Below are positions 42,390-44,008 of a DNA stretch of 44,008 nt, in pieces. Source of the DNA: a virus. How positions within the stretch are numbered: position 1 is the first letter of the stretch; each line of letters opens with the position of its first letter. A model generated the notes under the pieces. It was not told the DNA's origin, made no database searches, and worked only from the letters and a program-made list of their open reading frames with translations. Position numbers and translations under genes: made by a program. The stretch lies in the IMG/VR virus record IMGVR_UViG_3300008450_000083, positions 1 to 44,008 of that record; one strand, given 5' to 3'.

Positions 42390-43360
42390 TCCCGTTCTTC
42401 CTAGGGGCGGCGGGCGGGGCGCCGGTCGCGTCGCAAGTCTTCGCCACGACGCTTTACACGGGCAACGGGTCGTCGCAGACGATCGCAAACGGCATCGACA
42501 CGGACCTCGCGTGGATCAAGGCTCGCAGCGAGGCGTGGGACCATGCCTTGTGCGATCAGCTTCGCGGCATCAACGCCAAGCTGCGCTCAAACTCGACGAT
42601 CAACGAACTGACCGGCTCGGGCAGCGTGACGGCGTTCGGCACGACCGGGTTCACGGTCGGGTCGCAGGACGACGTGAACCGCAACCTCGTTACCTACGTC
42701 GCATGGTCCTTCGCCCGCGCCGCCCGCTTCTTCGATGTGGTGACGTGGACGGGTGATGGGTCTAGCAACCGGCAGATTGCTCACAGCCTTGGCATTGCTC
42801 CGGGCCTAATTCTCGTCAAGTCACGGAGCGGGGTAAGACATTGGACAGGTCAGCACAGGTCTTTGGGCCCAACGCAGGATATTGTTCTTTCTCTTGCAAA
42901 CGCAGCTTACTCTGAGCCGAATGCTTGGAACAACACAGCCCCAACATCAGCGAATTTTACGGTCGGAAGTTACACTAGCGCAAACAACAACCTTGAAACC
43001 TACGTCGCCTACCTCTTCGCCCACGACACCGCGTCGGACGGCATCGTGCAGTGCGGGTCGTATACCGGCAACGGGTCCGCGAGCGGGCCGACTGTGACGC
43101 TCGGGTGGCGTCCACAGTTCGTGATGGTCAAGCGGGCATCCGGCGGCACAGGCAACTGGGTCATCTTTGACACGGCGCGCGGCATTCCCGCCGGCAACGA
43201 TCCGACGCTCTGCCCGAACAGCAGCGCAGCCGAAGACGGTGTGCTTTCAGCCGCCGACTATATCGACCTGACGGCGACCGGCTTCACGCTCGCCAGCGCC
43301 GACACGAACCTGAACAACAACACCGACACCTACGTGTTCATGGCCGTGAGGTCCGCATAA
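42386..43360 (+). CDS. Tail fibre/adhesin with two DUF7483-like domains, 324 aa
   Basis: Beta-rich sequence of repeated domains: LYTGNGSSQTIANGIDTDLA with WIKARSEAWDHALCDQLRG, then VVTWTGDGSSNRQIAHSLGI and APGLILVKSRSGVRHW, then GSYTGNGSASGPTVTLGWRP with QFVMVKRASGGTGNW. Each unit is a jelly-roll-like DUF7483-type fold common in phage adhesins. The middle unit is AT-richer than its flanks. Probable receptor-binding component. Confidence 0.75.
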   Translation: MIPFFLGAAGGAPVASQVFATTLYTGNGSSQTIANGIDTDLAWIKARSEAWDHALCDQLRGINAKLRSNSTINELTGSGSVTAFGTTGFTVGSQDDVNRNLVTYVAWSFARAARFFDVVTWTGDGSSNRQIAHSLGIAPGLILVKSRSGVRHWTGQHRSLGPTQDIVLSLANAAYSEPNAWNNTAPTSANFTVGSYTSANNNLETYVAYLFAHDTASDGIVQCGSYTGNGSASGPTVTLGWRPQFVMVKRASGGTGNWVIFDTARGIPAGNDPTLCPNSSAAEDGVLSAADYIDLTATGFTLASADTNLNNNTDTYVFMAVRSA

Positions 43361-43899
43361 TGAAAACGTGCGCCGTCCCAAATTGCACGGGGAAACACAG
43401 CGCCCGTGGATACTGCCACACCCATTACATGAGAATAATGGCGCACGGAGACCCCAACACGGTCAAACTGAAGCGCCACGGCAAAGACAAGAATACGTAC
43501 AACCGTTGGCTCGCAATGGTAAAGCGGTGCACTGACCCGGCCGACAAGCATTTCAAGAACTATGGCGGGCGCGGGATTACGGTGTGCGAGCGATGGATGT
43601 CGTTTGAGAACTTCTACGCGGACATGGGCAAGAGCCCTGACGGACTGTCGCTTGACCGTATCGACAATGACCGGGGCTATGAGCCGGACAATGTTCGATG
43701 GGCGACCCGCAAAATGCAGCAGCGGAACCGGCGGTGCGTCCACCTGAGTATTGAAGTGGCGCGAGACATCCGCGCGCGGTGGGCTGCCGGGGAAATGCAG
43801 AAGGACATCGCGGCGCATTACGGGCTGATCCCGGCCTACGTGTGCCAGATCGTCCATCACCGTATCTGGGCAGAAGACGTCGGGGGGATTGCCACATGA
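43360..43899 (+). CDS. HNH-type homing endonuclease, 179 aa
   Basis: N-terminal Cys/His finger CAVPNCTGKHSARGYCHTHY, then YNRWLAMVKRCTDPADKHFK, NYGGRGITVCERWMSFENF and the nuclease core SLDRIDNDRGYEPDNVRWAT followed by QQRNRR. A HTH-type C-terminus (EVARDIRARWAAGEMQKDIA) recognises DNA. Such genes are selfish insertions in phage genomes, often between tail genes. ATG directly overlaps the stop of the fibre gene. Confidence 0.83.
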   Translation: MKTCAVPNCTGKHSARGYCHTHYMRIMAHGDPNTVKLKRHGKDKNTYNRWLAMVKRCTDPADKHFKNYGGRGITVCERWMSFENFYADMGKSPDGLSLDRIDNDRGYEPDNVRWATRKMQQRNRRCVHLSIEVARDIRARWAAGEMQKDIAAHYGLIPAYVCQIVHHRIWAEDVGGIAT

Positions 43900-44008
43900 C
43901 CATGCACGTCATCATCGAGGACGGCGCGGTCGTCGCCGAACTGTCCGGCTGGAACCCCGCGGCGGTCGCGGCGATGCTCTACGCGCGGGGCCACAACATC
44001 AGCCCGCC
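43896..44008 (+). CDS. Partial hypothetical protein at the right edge
   Basis: MTMHVIIEDGAVVAELSGWN, then PAAVAAMLYARGHNISPP runs off the window. ATGA overlap with the HNH gene. The start may be the second ATG at 43902. Too short to assign. Confidence 0.5.
   Translation, partial: MTMHVIIEDGAVVAELSGWNPAAVAAMLYARGHNISP

Noticed and set aside
1-44008. tRNA genes, CRISPR arrays, integrase and attachment sites
   Set aside because: No cloverleaf-like tRNA sequence, no regularly spaced repeats, and no tyrosine or serine recombinase motif were noticed. Absence of an integrase leaves the temperate or lytic state open.

Overview
The window is a large piece of a tailed double-stranded DNA phage genome (or an episomal prophage) of high GC, by eye in the low-to-mid 60s percent. 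The terminase large subunit, 751-residue portal, scaffold-like protein, N4gp56-type major capsid protein and many short tail and fibre genes, with no tape-measure or sheath gene visible, point to a podovirus-like phage. Gp157, Rad52-type annealing protein, RusA, DUF1194, GcrA-like regulator and carph-isopro-type HTH proteins suggest a high-GC proteobacterial, probably alphaproteobacterial, host. Both ends cut through genes. No integrase, endolysin, tRNA or CRISPR was found.

Layout. (1) Positions 1-6304, minus strand: an early operon of 19 small genes chained by ATGA/TGATG overlaps (Rad52-like annealing protein, Gp157-like protein, Ref/DUF968-like nuclease, GcrA-like DNA-binding protein, pentapeptide-repeat protein, two TPGPW/ARLIAAAP paralogues). 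(2) 6305-6583: a divergent control region with leftward and rightward promoters and two near-perfect plus one degenerate copy of GTTAYGAAWTTCGTAAC. (3) 6584-14552, plus strand: HTH protein, GIY-YIG/HTH fusion, two ParB-fold proteins, replication-type HTH protein with a 7-bp tandem repeat, RusA, a vWFA protein and small genes. (4) 14553-16755: small genes, a promoter-terminator module, and a minus-strand trio facing a plus-strand HTH gene across a second divergent promoter region. (5) 16756-24564: HNH protein, terminase, histidine phosphatase, membrane protein, portal. (6) 24564-29224: tail and fibre genes with collagen-like and repeat proteins. (7) 29221-29660: a scar of two truncated genes (FkbM methyltransferase, P63C protein). 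(8) 29718-35633: small basic proteins, GmhA, a large zincin-type virion protein, scaffold, capsid. (9) 35728-38767: a methyltransferase-GT9 heptosyltransferase fusion overlapping HldE. (10) 38839-44008: tail-region genes, a minus-strand cassette with its own promoter and operator repeats, adaptor, tail fibres and a homing-type HNH gene.

Three observations stand out. First, GmhA, HldE, a histidine phosphatase that could supply the missing phosphatase step, and a GT9 glycosyltransferase lie among the virion genes, so this phage appears to make and use ADP-heptose late in infection. Second, three copies (near 14.97, 29.63 and 38.74 kb) of one module, a promoter followed by AAATTGAGAAT at the start site and a promoter-proximal intrinsic terminator, suggest either antitermination-controlled promoters or a family of phage small RNAs. 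Third, a four-gene minus-strand cassette in the tail region (39372-40275) has its own promoter flanked by two TTACGCCGTAA palindromes and encodes an inverted paralogue of its neighbour's C-terminal domain.
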